Shown here: in pieces, positions 23,173 through 33,425 of the stretch | Layout: the number at the start of each line of letters is the position of its first letter | How positions within the stretch are numbered: position 1 is the stretch's first letter | Origin: Quercus robur | Taxonomy: Eukaryota; Streptophyta; Magnoliopsida; Fagales; Fagaceae | Assembly (NCBI RefSeq): GCF_932294415.1 | Contig: NC_065538.1 | Coordinates: 76,459,834-76,523,833, forward strand | Reading direction: 5' to 3' | Length of the DNA stretch: 64,000 nucleotides | The notes under the pieces: generated by a model | Databases searched by the model: none | Seen by the model: the letters and a program-made list of their open reading frames with translations, nothing else | Told to the model about the DNA's origin: nothing | Program-made: the position numbers and the translations under genes

Positions 23173-24857
23173 TTCACTTATTCCAAAAGTATCATAAAGC
23201 TAGCTTTAAAAAATAACACTAAAATAACATTGAAATATGTTTATTATTTTTTTAATCTGATATACGACAGTTTTTTTTTTTTTTTAATTTTTTAATAGAA
23301 TGTGGGATGGTTTTTTTTAGTCGTAGGTGGGGATCGTGAAGAGTTTTTATTTTTCAGTTTTTTGTTATTAATTTTTGTCGATTTTTTTTTTTTTTAAGAA
23401 TAAGGATAAGTTAATTAAATTAAAGGTATTTTTGTAAGTCAAAAAGACATTAACTAACTTTCTGAATCCTCTTAATATATAAAGAAGAGATGATGATTGT
23501 TTTTTTGGTAAGAGGATTTAAATTTAAATACAATTTTTTTATAGGACAATTTTTTTTTTTTTTTGGGAAACAATAAAACGATGAGTCCCGCACTTGAATT
23601 TATTGTTGGCTAATGTTTTTTTAAAATGAGATTAAATTCTATAAGGATTTGGTGTAAAAATCAAGTTTTACCTATCTAATCCTAACATATCACATCATTA
23701 TACTACATATTAAAGTATAAGTGCTTGTGGGGTGTGGGGGACAAGGGTCGGGGTTCAAGTCTCCAGGAGGGAGCTTTACACACATATATACTTAGATTAA
23801 GCTAGAGTAGAATTCTATCTTGTATAAAAAAAAAAAAAAAAAAAAAAAATTCTAATATCCATTTAAAAATCCAATTTAACTATGAGTTTATTGATTATGT
23901 GTAGTAGTATATATTGAGTTTTAAGTAAAAAACTGATGTGACAATTTCTTATTAAATGGTGTAAAACATGGGTTTTACACCCTATTCTTACTGAATTTGG
24001 ACTCTTTTTAAATTAAGGATTTTGAAAACAGTGAAAAGGATGTTTTCAAAATACAGGAAAAAAAAAATTTAATGGCATAGCTTTAAATAAATTGAAAATA
24101 GTGGATTCCATAGATTTGCTCAAACTCTTCTGTCTCTTAAATTAAGAAACTTATCTTTATCACAAAAAGAATTCTCACATTTCAAATTTGAAACTTAGCA
24201 TTATAAAAAATAAAATAAAAAGTACACTAGTTCTATTAGTGATTATCACACTTCAATTTTGAAACTTATCATTATCCAAAAAAAAAAAAAAAGAAGTAAA
24301 GAAGTAAATAGTAATCTATCTACACGTTACTTTCTATAGAACAACTTTTTTTATTAATAAAAAATTTAAAAGTAAAAGTGATTTCCCAAACATAATATTT
24401 TTTGTTTTTAGTATTTTTAAAATTGTTCTTAAAAGTAGAAGCTAAACATGTATAATGTAAAAATTATTCTATGAAAACTAGTTTCACATTCAATTTTTTG
24501 AAAATTATTTTTATATTGTTTTGAAAACAAAAATAAAAATCCTACTACCAAACAAGCCCTAAGTTTTATTATTTTTATTTTTGGGAGAAAATAACAAGTT
24601 ATTTCTTTATTGATATTTAGAATAACATTCTTATGATATATGTATAAGTCTATATTTTTTTATAATTTAAAATAATTATATGAACATAATTTTTTATTAT
24701 CACAAAAAAAAAAAAAATACAAAAGAGAAAAACTTTTTTGGGGAGGAAGAAATGGAATCTAAGCATATTTTTTTAATACGTGTCACATACAACATAATAT
24801 TTTTAAATACATATACAATATAATATACATATTTTAGAATGTACGTAACAAATATTT

Positions 24858-24899
<42 letters not shown>

Positions 24900-25656
24900 A
24901 TATTCATTTTATTTTACTTTTTTTATTTTTATGATGTGGAACCTCATCAAGGCAAGACCTTTAAACCATCCTATGAGAGTAAACCACGGATATATGACAT
25001 GACCCCACCTGCCAAAACTGTGTATCAAGTCATCTAACAAAACTCAGTAAGACTATTTTTTCATCTTCTCTTCTCTTGTGGACTTCCTTCTCAATTGAAA
25101 AAGTAGCATGTCACTATCCTATATTAGCCTCCGACAAGTCAGTTTTGCTAAAAGATCTCCCCAGGTGAAAACCAACCAATATTTACAAAAAGATTTAAGT
25201 TACAGCGGTCAACAACCCCAATGCTCAAGTGCAAAACTTTGAAACAATTGCCATTCATTAGTTTTTCAATTATTCAATCACATGGTTAAATCTTGTGAGG
25301 TGGTTGAATTTAGTTGGGGAACCTACCAGTGTGAAATTATCTCCTAGATGTAACAGGTCAGGAATCTGCATACTACATACCAAAAGGGAGGTTGAGGTTA
25401 AGGGAGCTTTCAAAGCATAAACTTTACAGCTTAGATAATTTGTATCAAACCTAATTCATCAACTACAGTCAAATAGCCAAAGGAAACGCAGAAAAATAGT
25501 TGAAAACAAACAACTCTGGAGCTATGATTGAAATTAGATGACGGAAGTCAAAACATGAAGCAAAAGATGTCCTGCCATAATTCTTACATGTTCTGGATAA
25601 TGTTGGAAACAAACGCTCAGAAATGACCAAACTGTGGTTGGAATTTCAAGAAAGGC
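23173..25656. other. AT-rich spacer, mostly without features
   Basis: It contains a SINE-like segment near 23711-23851, a TA microsatellite at about 24866-24897, several A or T runs, and from about 25320 sequence resembling the 3' flank of F-box genes (CCAAAAGGGAGG; AAAGATGTCCTGCCATAAT). No further gene is supported. Confidence 0.5.
23711..23851 (+). mobile_element. Possible tRNA-derived SINE
   Basis: It has a B-box-like GGGTTCAAGTCTCC near 23751, a plausible but weak A-box-like TGCTTGTGGGGTG ahead of it, and a 3' tail TTGTATAAAA followed by about 25 A. This is the layout of plant tRNA-derived SINEs. I found no convincing target duplication. Confidence 0.45.
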
Positions 25657-27254
25657 TCATGAAAATTCAATTGCACAAGTCCTTGATCGTCTAGATAGCA
25701 TTAGTTGATCATGAACCTCCTTTTGCCGCCCTACACCTCCAGAGAACTTATCAAGTGAACAGGATATGACCAACCTCTCCAAAATTAGAGCACTTTCAAG
25801 CAAAAAGTTCACCACATGTAACTCTCCTTTAGTTCCACCGAACTCCCTAATTGTGATGGACTTGAGGTGTGTTGAGAAACAAGGAGAAACAGGATCCAAC
25901 TTCCATTCACCTTCTTCACAAAATGGAGACAGGAAGATCCCCTGCACGGTCATCAATGAATACGGGGTTTAGACAATGAGTTGTAAAAATTTACTGATGC
26001 TTCCTAAAGGAATAGTTAGTTTTAACAACATTACCACGTTAAATTTGAGAGAATTCACACAAGGAAGCTTCTGAATTATGTTCCCCAGTGCTCCAGAAGC
26101 AAAATTCATTGGCTCCCCAATAAATTTAAGACAGGTCAAATTACAAAACACAGGCAGATGAGTTAACAATTCCTCTGCATAACTGAGACCCTACAAACAG
26201 TAACATACACCTTTGGTAAGAAAAATAATGAAAGGCCAACTGCAAAAATAAAGAAACTCACTCATTCAAACGGCAAGTGAAAACATACCTCAATAATGTA
26301 AGGAGTGATAGCGAGTTCTTTTACTAAAGAGAGCCCTCTGAGAAGTTTATGCACCCGGTAAGAAACTTCTCTCTGTCTGTTGCCCTTTTCTATAGAGTCT
26401 TTTCCACCCAAATAAATAACTGCTTTCATTAGAGATGAAGTTTTATAGAAGAAATATTCATTTCTCAATGCACCTCCATAGTAAAAGTATTTGAGACTTA
26501 TTCCAAAAATCAAGAATTGACAATCATCCTGATCCAGACTGTCTACAGTTTCATATATGGCTAAGGTTTTAAGCATGGGAGCAGAAATACAAACAGATCT
26601 GACATTCCACCAACAGCATGCATCTAAAGTTAAATCCTCCAGGACTGGGACACCAGAGAAAAGCCGTTGCATTGAGCGGTCGTCCGGAAATATAGCAAAC
26701 CTTATTTTCAAAGTCTTAAGACTTGAAAACCGGATGGAAGAAGGAACCTTGAGAAGAACAAACAACTCCAGATAGAAATATGTCAGTGATTCAGAAGTAA
26801 ATAGGCAATGAGGCAGCACGATTGGTTCTTCAGAATTACACCTTGAATCTTCATCACTACCGAGGCCAATAGATAACACTTGAACTTTGTGCATTACTGC
26901 AGCCGAAATCCATGCATTAATGCGAGAGGCATCATTTAGCACATCACATGAAAGCACGAATAGAGTCAAATCTGAGGAGTCACGAAGCACAAGTACCCTT
27001 TCCACAAAATTCATGAATTGCACCCTCTTCTTCCTCTTATCTGGCCCATCCTCCACAAACACAAGATCAGTAATGGACATCCATAGGTACTGCCATCTTT
27101 TTGATAATGTACTTGTTTTAACAGCATCTTTTGTTTCAAGTAAGGTTAGAATGCGCTGAAGAATTGCATCAGGTAGATTGCTTATTCTATCTGTGTTCTG
27201 TTCATCATTTAGCTTCTGGTTTTTGGCTTTGCGTGCTAAAGGACTTACATTCAT
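25657..27254 (-). CDS. F-box/LRR/FBD protein, gene C
   Basis: Exon 1 is 27254-26289 (322 codons), exon 2 26190-26035 (52 codons), exon 3 25941-25657 (94 codons plus stop). Phases and boundaries match A and B, and the product is about 468 residues. The F-box lies at about residues 21-65 (DRISNLPDAILQRILTLLE, LSKRWQYLWMS). LRR-like repeats follow (LPHCLFTSESLTYFYLEL, SIRFSSLKTLKI), then the FBD end (EWKLDPVSPCFSTHLKSITI; LLESALILERLVIS). It has no acidic insertion: only ETVDSLDQDD stands there. It is expected to be an SCF substrate receptor with unknown target. Confidence 0.9.
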
Positions 27255-28330
27255 GGTTTCCCTAAATTACAAAATACATTGTCAAACATGGTAGTGGCAT
27301 AGAAAAGAACTTGACTAAGATAATTATGAGAAATATAGAACTTAGAGCAAACAATATATAAACAGACATTTTGGTTAATTGGTTATACTTCTTTATTTAC
27401 GGATTGGTTGTGAAGTAAACAAAGAACTGCTTTAGTAAGTAGAACTTATGCAGATATGATTGTCATACAATTTTAAATCAAATAGCCAAACCCAAATGAA
27501 GCTATATATTTAAGATTTCTTGAAACCCATAACCAAAGGTTTAAATACCATACTGTATCAACCGTACCGGCCAATAATATGGATATATTCTTAAACTTAA
27601 TGATGCGTTAGATGAAGTTATTTTGTGGTTTCAAATGTGTGTATAACGGTAACCCCAAAATGTTATACCAAATAATAACCGGTATCAAAAAACTTTGTTC
27701 CCGTAATCAAACTGAAACCACCGTGGGTACAGTATTTATAACTTTGCCCGCAACTCTCATCTAAGCAATTTTTTCATATTAACAGCAACAATCTGACCTA
27801 CTTGACCAAAGACAAAGAACAAAATAACTAACATTTCATACTTTAAACATTTTGCACCGGTTTTTCACAAAAAATTTCAACATTTCAAAGCTCCTATAAA
27901 TTTAAAACTCAGAACCCATGTGGCTCATTGAATTCAAACATACATTTTCCTTCTTCTTTTCTTCTTTTCTCTTATTATTATTATTTTCTCCCCCCAAACT
28001 CAAATCAACCCTTCACAAAATGCAAACATTACAATCACCATCTTCTATGAACAAAGGGCTGTAGAAATCACTAATCAGGAGCACATAAAAAGATATGAGA
28101 AACATAAGGAGCATAGAAATATATAAAAATTTTAAAAAGGCTAGAACTTTGAAGGGCTGGCTATATAGAAATGCAGAAACAAAGCATTAAAAAACACACA
28201 CACACACACACCCAACAATTTCATAACTAAGGCAAAGCTACTGGGTACCATTTGAGAAACTTTAAAGAAGAGAGAAAGCAAAAACCAACCCGATTGCACG
28301 GCGTCGCCGGACGATCTCCATAGTGGAGGC
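27255..28330 (-). other. Upstream region and probable 5'UTR of gene C
   Basis: The minus-strand ATTTAG|GGAAACC at 27262/27261 matches the 5'UTR acceptor of the other family members. The matching first exon is probably near 28270-28330, but its donor (GTTGGT) is weak. A CA microsatellite lies near 28195-28211. No other gene is seen. Confidence 0.45.
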
Positions 28331-29584
28331 TCTGACTACCAGACTCTTTTATTCAGGTCCAGTCCAGGTGGGTTGGGATTTCTTTTTTATTAGGCACAGT
28401 TTGATACCCGCCTATACCCACTGTACGAATCTCAAACACAACCTCTACACCCACGTTTTCACAACCGAAGTGAAGGGGTTGATTGGTATATGTGATTTAA
28501 CACGTTTTTAGCTTTTAAAGAACATTATATGTAATTTTATATATTATTTTTATTCATATGTATTTTTAAAAAGATTTAAACTGTTTTTTAAACACACATA
28601 TCAAACGGGTCTAAAGTGTAGGAATTTTTATTTTTAAAACTAATTTTGCAAATATATATATTTTTTGATAAAAATTTTGCAAATATATTGATTATGTGAC
28701 CAAAATTGAAATATATTAGTTCTAAACCTGTGCAATGTACAAAAAAATTATTAAATTATTAAATTTGAAATTTTAAAGAATATATATATATATATATACA
28801 TACACTTTATTTACTACATGTAGCAATTATTCAAGATATTATTATTCAATCATAAAAAATAGCAATAAAATGATTAATAACCTACTATACTATTCAATAG
28901 ACATTGCAAATAATATGTAATCAATTGAAAAATAATTTTTTTTTTTAATTTTCCGTAATTGCAGATAGTGGTGCAAGTTCCGCATTACAGTTTCTGCATG
29001 GTTAGAGGAAATTAATGCACTTTGACAAAGCCAACATAAATTCTATCCTTGTGTTTGTGGGGGGGAGGGGGGGGGGGTTGGGGTTGGGGTGGGTTGTTTG
29101 CAAATTGCAGTTCCTTTACTTGTAGTGGGTCTGAAAGATGAGCAAAAATTTCACATCAACATGCCTCTTTTTTCAGTCCATCCACGTGGTTAAGGACCAT
29201 TCACTTCTTTAGTTCCTTATCTTTTAATCTGACCCTTCCTTTTCTTTTACACTTGGGGCGGTAAGTGAATCAAGCCGTTCATGAACAACTCGGGCTCAGC
29301 TTTGATAAAAAACTTGTTCATGTTTATTTGTTTATAAATATGCCAAGCGTGAACCTTAGTTTTAGGCTCGTTTGATAAACAAACCGAGCCTAAACAAAAA
29401 AAATTGTTAGTGAACAAGCAAGTGAACAATAGGGCTCGATATAAAACAAGCCGAGCTTAGGCTCATTTATAGCTTGATAAAAAGCTTGATATATGTTTGC
29501 CAAATAAACTCATTATTATGACATTACACATATCTTAATAATAACATAGTCCACATGAGATCACTTGCCTACCCATGAATTTTT
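28331..29584. other. AT-rich spacer
   Basis: It contains a G-rich run (29062-29097) and, at about 29265-29520, sequence rich in AAGCCGAGC and GGCTCGTTTGATAAAC. That second stretch resembles one at 37290-37560 and may be a dispersed repeat. No gene is supported. Confidence 0.45.
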
Positions 29585-29589
29585 CTTCT

Positions 29590-30288
29590 TGTTGGAGTGG
29601 GTGTGTTTCAAACACTAAGCCTTTACTTTGTGTCCCACATTGGTTAGGAGTTAACCAAGTTATAGGTTTATAAGCCATTATCCTCCTTAAGTGATAGCTT
29701 GAAATAATGGGCTAGGTGTTGGTCTTGGGCTTTTGATTTTTTCTCTTTCTTTCCTTCTAACCCATTCTTTGTTAAACTCGTTGGCGGTATTTAATGTGCT
29801 ACTTGTTGGACATGCACATTGACCGTTGAAGCCCATCAATCAGCCCATGTGTCCTTTTTTTCTTTGGCTTATAAAACCATTATTCCACTTTTTTTTTTTT
29901 TTTCCAGTTTTTTCCCAGCTCTCACTGCCGCCTCTCTCCCTCTATTTTGCTCTATTTTTTCTGCTTATCTCCTCAAAAATTTTAGCTTAATTTTTTGGTT
30001 TTAAGGAAAGACAAATAAGGTTGTTTTTAGTTCTTCTTGTTTGAGTGTGTGTTTAATTTGAAGAAATCACTATTGTCTAATCCTGGGGGGTTGTTCGGCC
30101 AAAAGAGCCATTTGCACCAAGTTCTAATCTGGATGGTACGAATCAACCTTTAAGGACAACGCATTTTGCATGATTCTATAGTTTGTGAGATCTTTCTAGC
30201 TCTATCTATTTATTTTTTTCATTGCTAATTTTTTTAGGGTTTATATTGTTAAATAAAAAAATTGTTTAGTTTGCCATATTTTCCAACA
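29590..30288 (+). mobile_element. Solo LTR, Ty1-copia-like (699 bp), perfect TSD
   Basis: It starts TGTTGGAGTGGGTGTG and ends ATTTTCCAACA, with perfect 5-bp flanks CTTCT (29585-29589 and 30289-30293). A TATA box-like CTTATAAAACC near 29868 and the downstream GGTTGTTCGGCCAAAAGAGC segment fit a plus-strand LTR promoter and R region of copia type. No internal retrotransposon region is present. Confidence 0.88.
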
Positions 30289-30591
30289 CTTCTTTCCTCT
30301 AATTTTTTTTAACACTCCCTCTAAACTAACCATGGAACACTTTTAGACATAAGCTACATATTTTTTTAATCCAAGTGGGCCCACGTATGGCTATTCTCCC
30401 ACCCACAATCTTTGTAAATTTATGAAATATGTTACTATGTAAGTCTTTCCCATTCAGTTACAAATGTAAGTCTTTCTAAACTTCTAGTCTTTGCCTAACT
30501 TTGCAATCCAGTTCTGTCAAAACTAAGATTCTTAATTGTCACCTTCAATGTCATTGTCCAATATCTATCTTTTGCAGCCTAAAACTATATG

Positions 30592-30691
30592 CTACTTTGA
30601 GAAAATCAAAACTTCTTTGAGAAGCCTTAACCTCTCTCTTTTACCGTCAATTTTTCCCCAATTTTTCACAAAGAAGAATATAGATCCAATG

Positions 30692-30731
<40 letters not shown>

Positions 30732-30984
30732 CAAAAAATTCCACCAAATCTTCCCTAGATCTCTTTGCAACCTCATCAACTGGTGAACAAGTCCTAGATT
30801 TGGATGAGTTTGATGCTAGCGAAGAGGATTTAGAGTCAGTGTTCATTGAATCACTATGTAATCTAAGGGTTCTAGTGGGTGTGCAAAGAGCTCTAGCAAT
30901 GGCTCTAGATCCAATGTTATATTTGGCATCACTACCATCTTCACTCTTTACCTCCAAGACATTCACAGTCTTCACTCACCGTAG
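30592..30984 (-). pseudogene. Unidentified coding-like fragment beside the LTR insertion
   Basis: The minus strand holds an open stretch reading KTVNVLEVKSEDGSDAKYN, then a Ser/Arg-rich stretch, KSRTCSPVDEVAKRSREDL and FFDRE, before a GA/CT microsatellite (about 30691-30728). The residue mix is more gene-like than nearby frames, but I cannot name the family. The LTR retrotransposon at 30990 lies just upstream of it. Across that insertion the restored minus strand reads ATG GAA ACC TAC GGT GAG TGA, so no simple start joins it. It could be a captured or broken exon. Confidence 0.3.
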
Positions 30985-30989
30985 GTTTC

Positions 30990-31601
30990 TGTAAGCTCAC
31001 GATTTGCGTTAAACCTCTGTTGGGTTGGGTTCGCACGTAAATGGGCCCATACAATATCATTTGTAGAGAGTGGGATCGAAAGGCTAAGCCATGTTTACCC
31101 GGCTGTGTTTTTGTTAAGATATTTATGAATGATCTAGAGGTATTCACCCTTTTGGCCCTTTTCTCTGGAAGGATCCGCCCCCCTCCTTTAGGTTGCATAT
31201 TTTCCTTTTATATTAGCATGCGTTCAATTTCCTTCGTCCACGTGTAGGGTCGAACTTTCCAAGACTGATACTTGTCCCATCAGTTTCAGACCCGAGTTGT
31301 TGGGAGTGGTTGAGTGGGCTAAAGAAACACGACCCTGTAAGAGGCAAAGCTCTGTCTAGGGCAGGTAGTATGGGCAGCCTTTCCTAGATATTTTTAGACT
31401 TCTTACAAGATTATCCCTATGCCGCTTTTGCCCCTTTCCTTAGTGTAGCTCTGGGCCATCCGAGGGCTGTACCCTCCTCGGCGCCTTCTCTGGCCCATTG
31501 GTGCTTTGCGTTATTGGGCTTGGACTACTATCTTCTTCGGCTTGGGCCTTAAGTCTTCCTGTGAACAGGTGGATCTGGCCCAATTGTTGTCGGGCCCCAC
31601 A
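30990..31601 (-). repeat. 3' LTR of the minus-strand element
   Basis: 612 bp, from TGTAAGCTCACG to GGGCCCCACA on the plus strand. Differences from its partner by eye: CACCC/CACCA, GGAAGG/GGGAGG and GAACAGG/GAATAGG. Confidence 0.92.
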
Positions 31602-31934
31602 ATAGCCCCTCAAAACCATGCTGTCCGACCCCTTGGTTGGATAGGAGGGTTTTGATAATACCGAGCATTTATAGCGGCTCATTAAATTCGGCCCTTGATC
31701 AACGTCGGCGACTTTTCACCTCCCCAAGGAATGCGCCGGTCTACGAGATGTTTCCCTCGATTTGCGCGTGATGCGTTTATACCGTTTGGTTGTTCGTAGT
31801 GTGCCTTTAATATCTCCCTTTTACGAGGCCTCCCAAATCAAGCGGTTACTGATAACGTGGAGGAACGAAACGGACGCACATTTATTTGGGGATTTCTTGG
31901 GATATCAGAGCGCGTTACGTACCCTTGTCCCCTT

Positions 31935-32235
31935 CCCCTAGGCTTGAGTCCGAGACTTGTGTCTTTATCAGTACTTGGTTTTCCCTTTTAGCTTGAGTCC
32001 GAGGATCATGCAAGCCTTAGGTTCTGTCCGAGACTTATGTCTGCATCAGTACTTGGTTTCCCCTTTTAGCTTGAGTCCGAGGATCATGCAAGCCTTAGGT
32101 TCTGTCCGAGACCAATGTCTGCATCAGTGCTTGGTTTCCCTTTTAACTTGAGTCCGAGGATCATGCAAGCCTTAGGTTCTGTCCGAGACCAATGTCTGCA
32201 TCAGTACTTGGTTTCCCCTTTTAGCTTGAGCATTT
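31935..32235. repeat. 78-bp tandem array, about 3.7 units
   Basis: The units contain TTGGTTTCCCCTTTTAGCTT, GAGTCCGAGGATCATGCAAG and CCTTAGGTTCTGTCCGAGAC, followed by a TGTCTGCATCAGT-like spacer. The core is clearly related to the 81-bp array at 33480-35815 in the same element, but the spacer differs. Confidence 0.88.
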
Positions 32236-33425
32236 CCCGAGGTGCCAAACAGGGGTTGTCCTCGGCCATGGCCACTGCTCGGCGTCGGCCACAGTACCTG
32301 GGCCCTTACACAAAGCGGGCCCGGGGCCACGAATCCACCTAGCCCATGAATTAAGAGATATTTCTGCAACTTCTGGCCACGTGGTACTCTTTGATGTCAC
32401 GGTGACCGAGGTGCGCCTTTACGAGGCTCTTTAATCTTGTGGTTGCAGTTGATGTTGGAAGTTGAGCCAGGACTGTTTTGTCTGTAGCGTTTCTTGGGAC
32501 GCCACGTAAGTTGACTCCCATCACCTTGTCTTTTCCAATAAATGGGAAGGAGAGAAAGTTGCTTTATATACGCACAAATCCTTCAGATTTTCTCCCACAT
32601 CACAGCTTCCATATCCGGAGTTCTCCTTTCTTGGCATAACATGTTGAAAGTGAGGGTTGGGAAGAAAGAACTGTCTCCGCCGCAGAAGCGCCGTGTCTTC
32701 ATGAGGCTTATAACAGTAAGGTATGGGCACAGGAAGCACAAGTTCAGGAGAGTATTCCATCTCCACCGAGGGGGAACGGCGTCTCTCCCTCTTTTAGTCA
32801 AAATCCGAAGCAGGCTCTGTTCATGCCAGCACTTTGATATGACAGAAGAAAGATTTTCCTCCATCAGCGCCTCTGCTTTGCGGCAGGCGTATATTTAGAG
32901 AAAGGCCCACCACCTCCAACTCCCTGCACCTTTTCTTCAACGGTGTCAGGTTCAAGTTGGGTCTCTTTGGCTGCCTGAGTTATGGGCATGTAAGGGTGCG
33001 GGGGAAGAATAAGGCCTCGGAGCTGTAGCCAACCTTTCCTCCGACATACCTCCTCGGCTTTCTCCAGCTTTCTTGTATTTTTCTTTTTCTTGCTTATGTA
33101 GTAAGCTTTGACGTAGGCTGATTCCAGCTTTTCATTTGTACACTGTACTATTTCTTCATTGTAATAAAAATGGAAATTGATTTACATGTTTTAAGCGTTG
33201 ATCTAATGGGCAACACAACTTTGTGAACGAATGTGCTCTATGTATGTGTTGCTTTGAGAATATTTGTGATAAAGCTACTTTGAAGCATAATCTAATCAAC
33301 TCTCATCTGTCAGCACTATCAGGCATTATATCGATAATTTGTAATAAATCAAACTTAAGAAACTAACCGGGATATCAGTTGGATATTCTGTGATAAGCGC
33401 GTGAATATCGTCCAAGGCTGATGAT
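32236..33425. other. Unique interior of the retrotransposon
   Basis: There are no recognisable gag-pol motifs. Overlapping frames on both strands at 32520-32900 show no domain, so I do not call a gene. Confidence 0.5.

Noticed and set aside
26557-27159. Plus-strand open frames across F-box gene C
   Set aside because: They are antisense shadows of exon 1, which has domains and correct splice sites on the minus strand.
32542-32898. 118-codon plus-strand open frame inside the LTR retrotransposon
   Set aside because: It is antisense to the element, overlaps an equally open minus-strand frame, and has no gag or pol motif.
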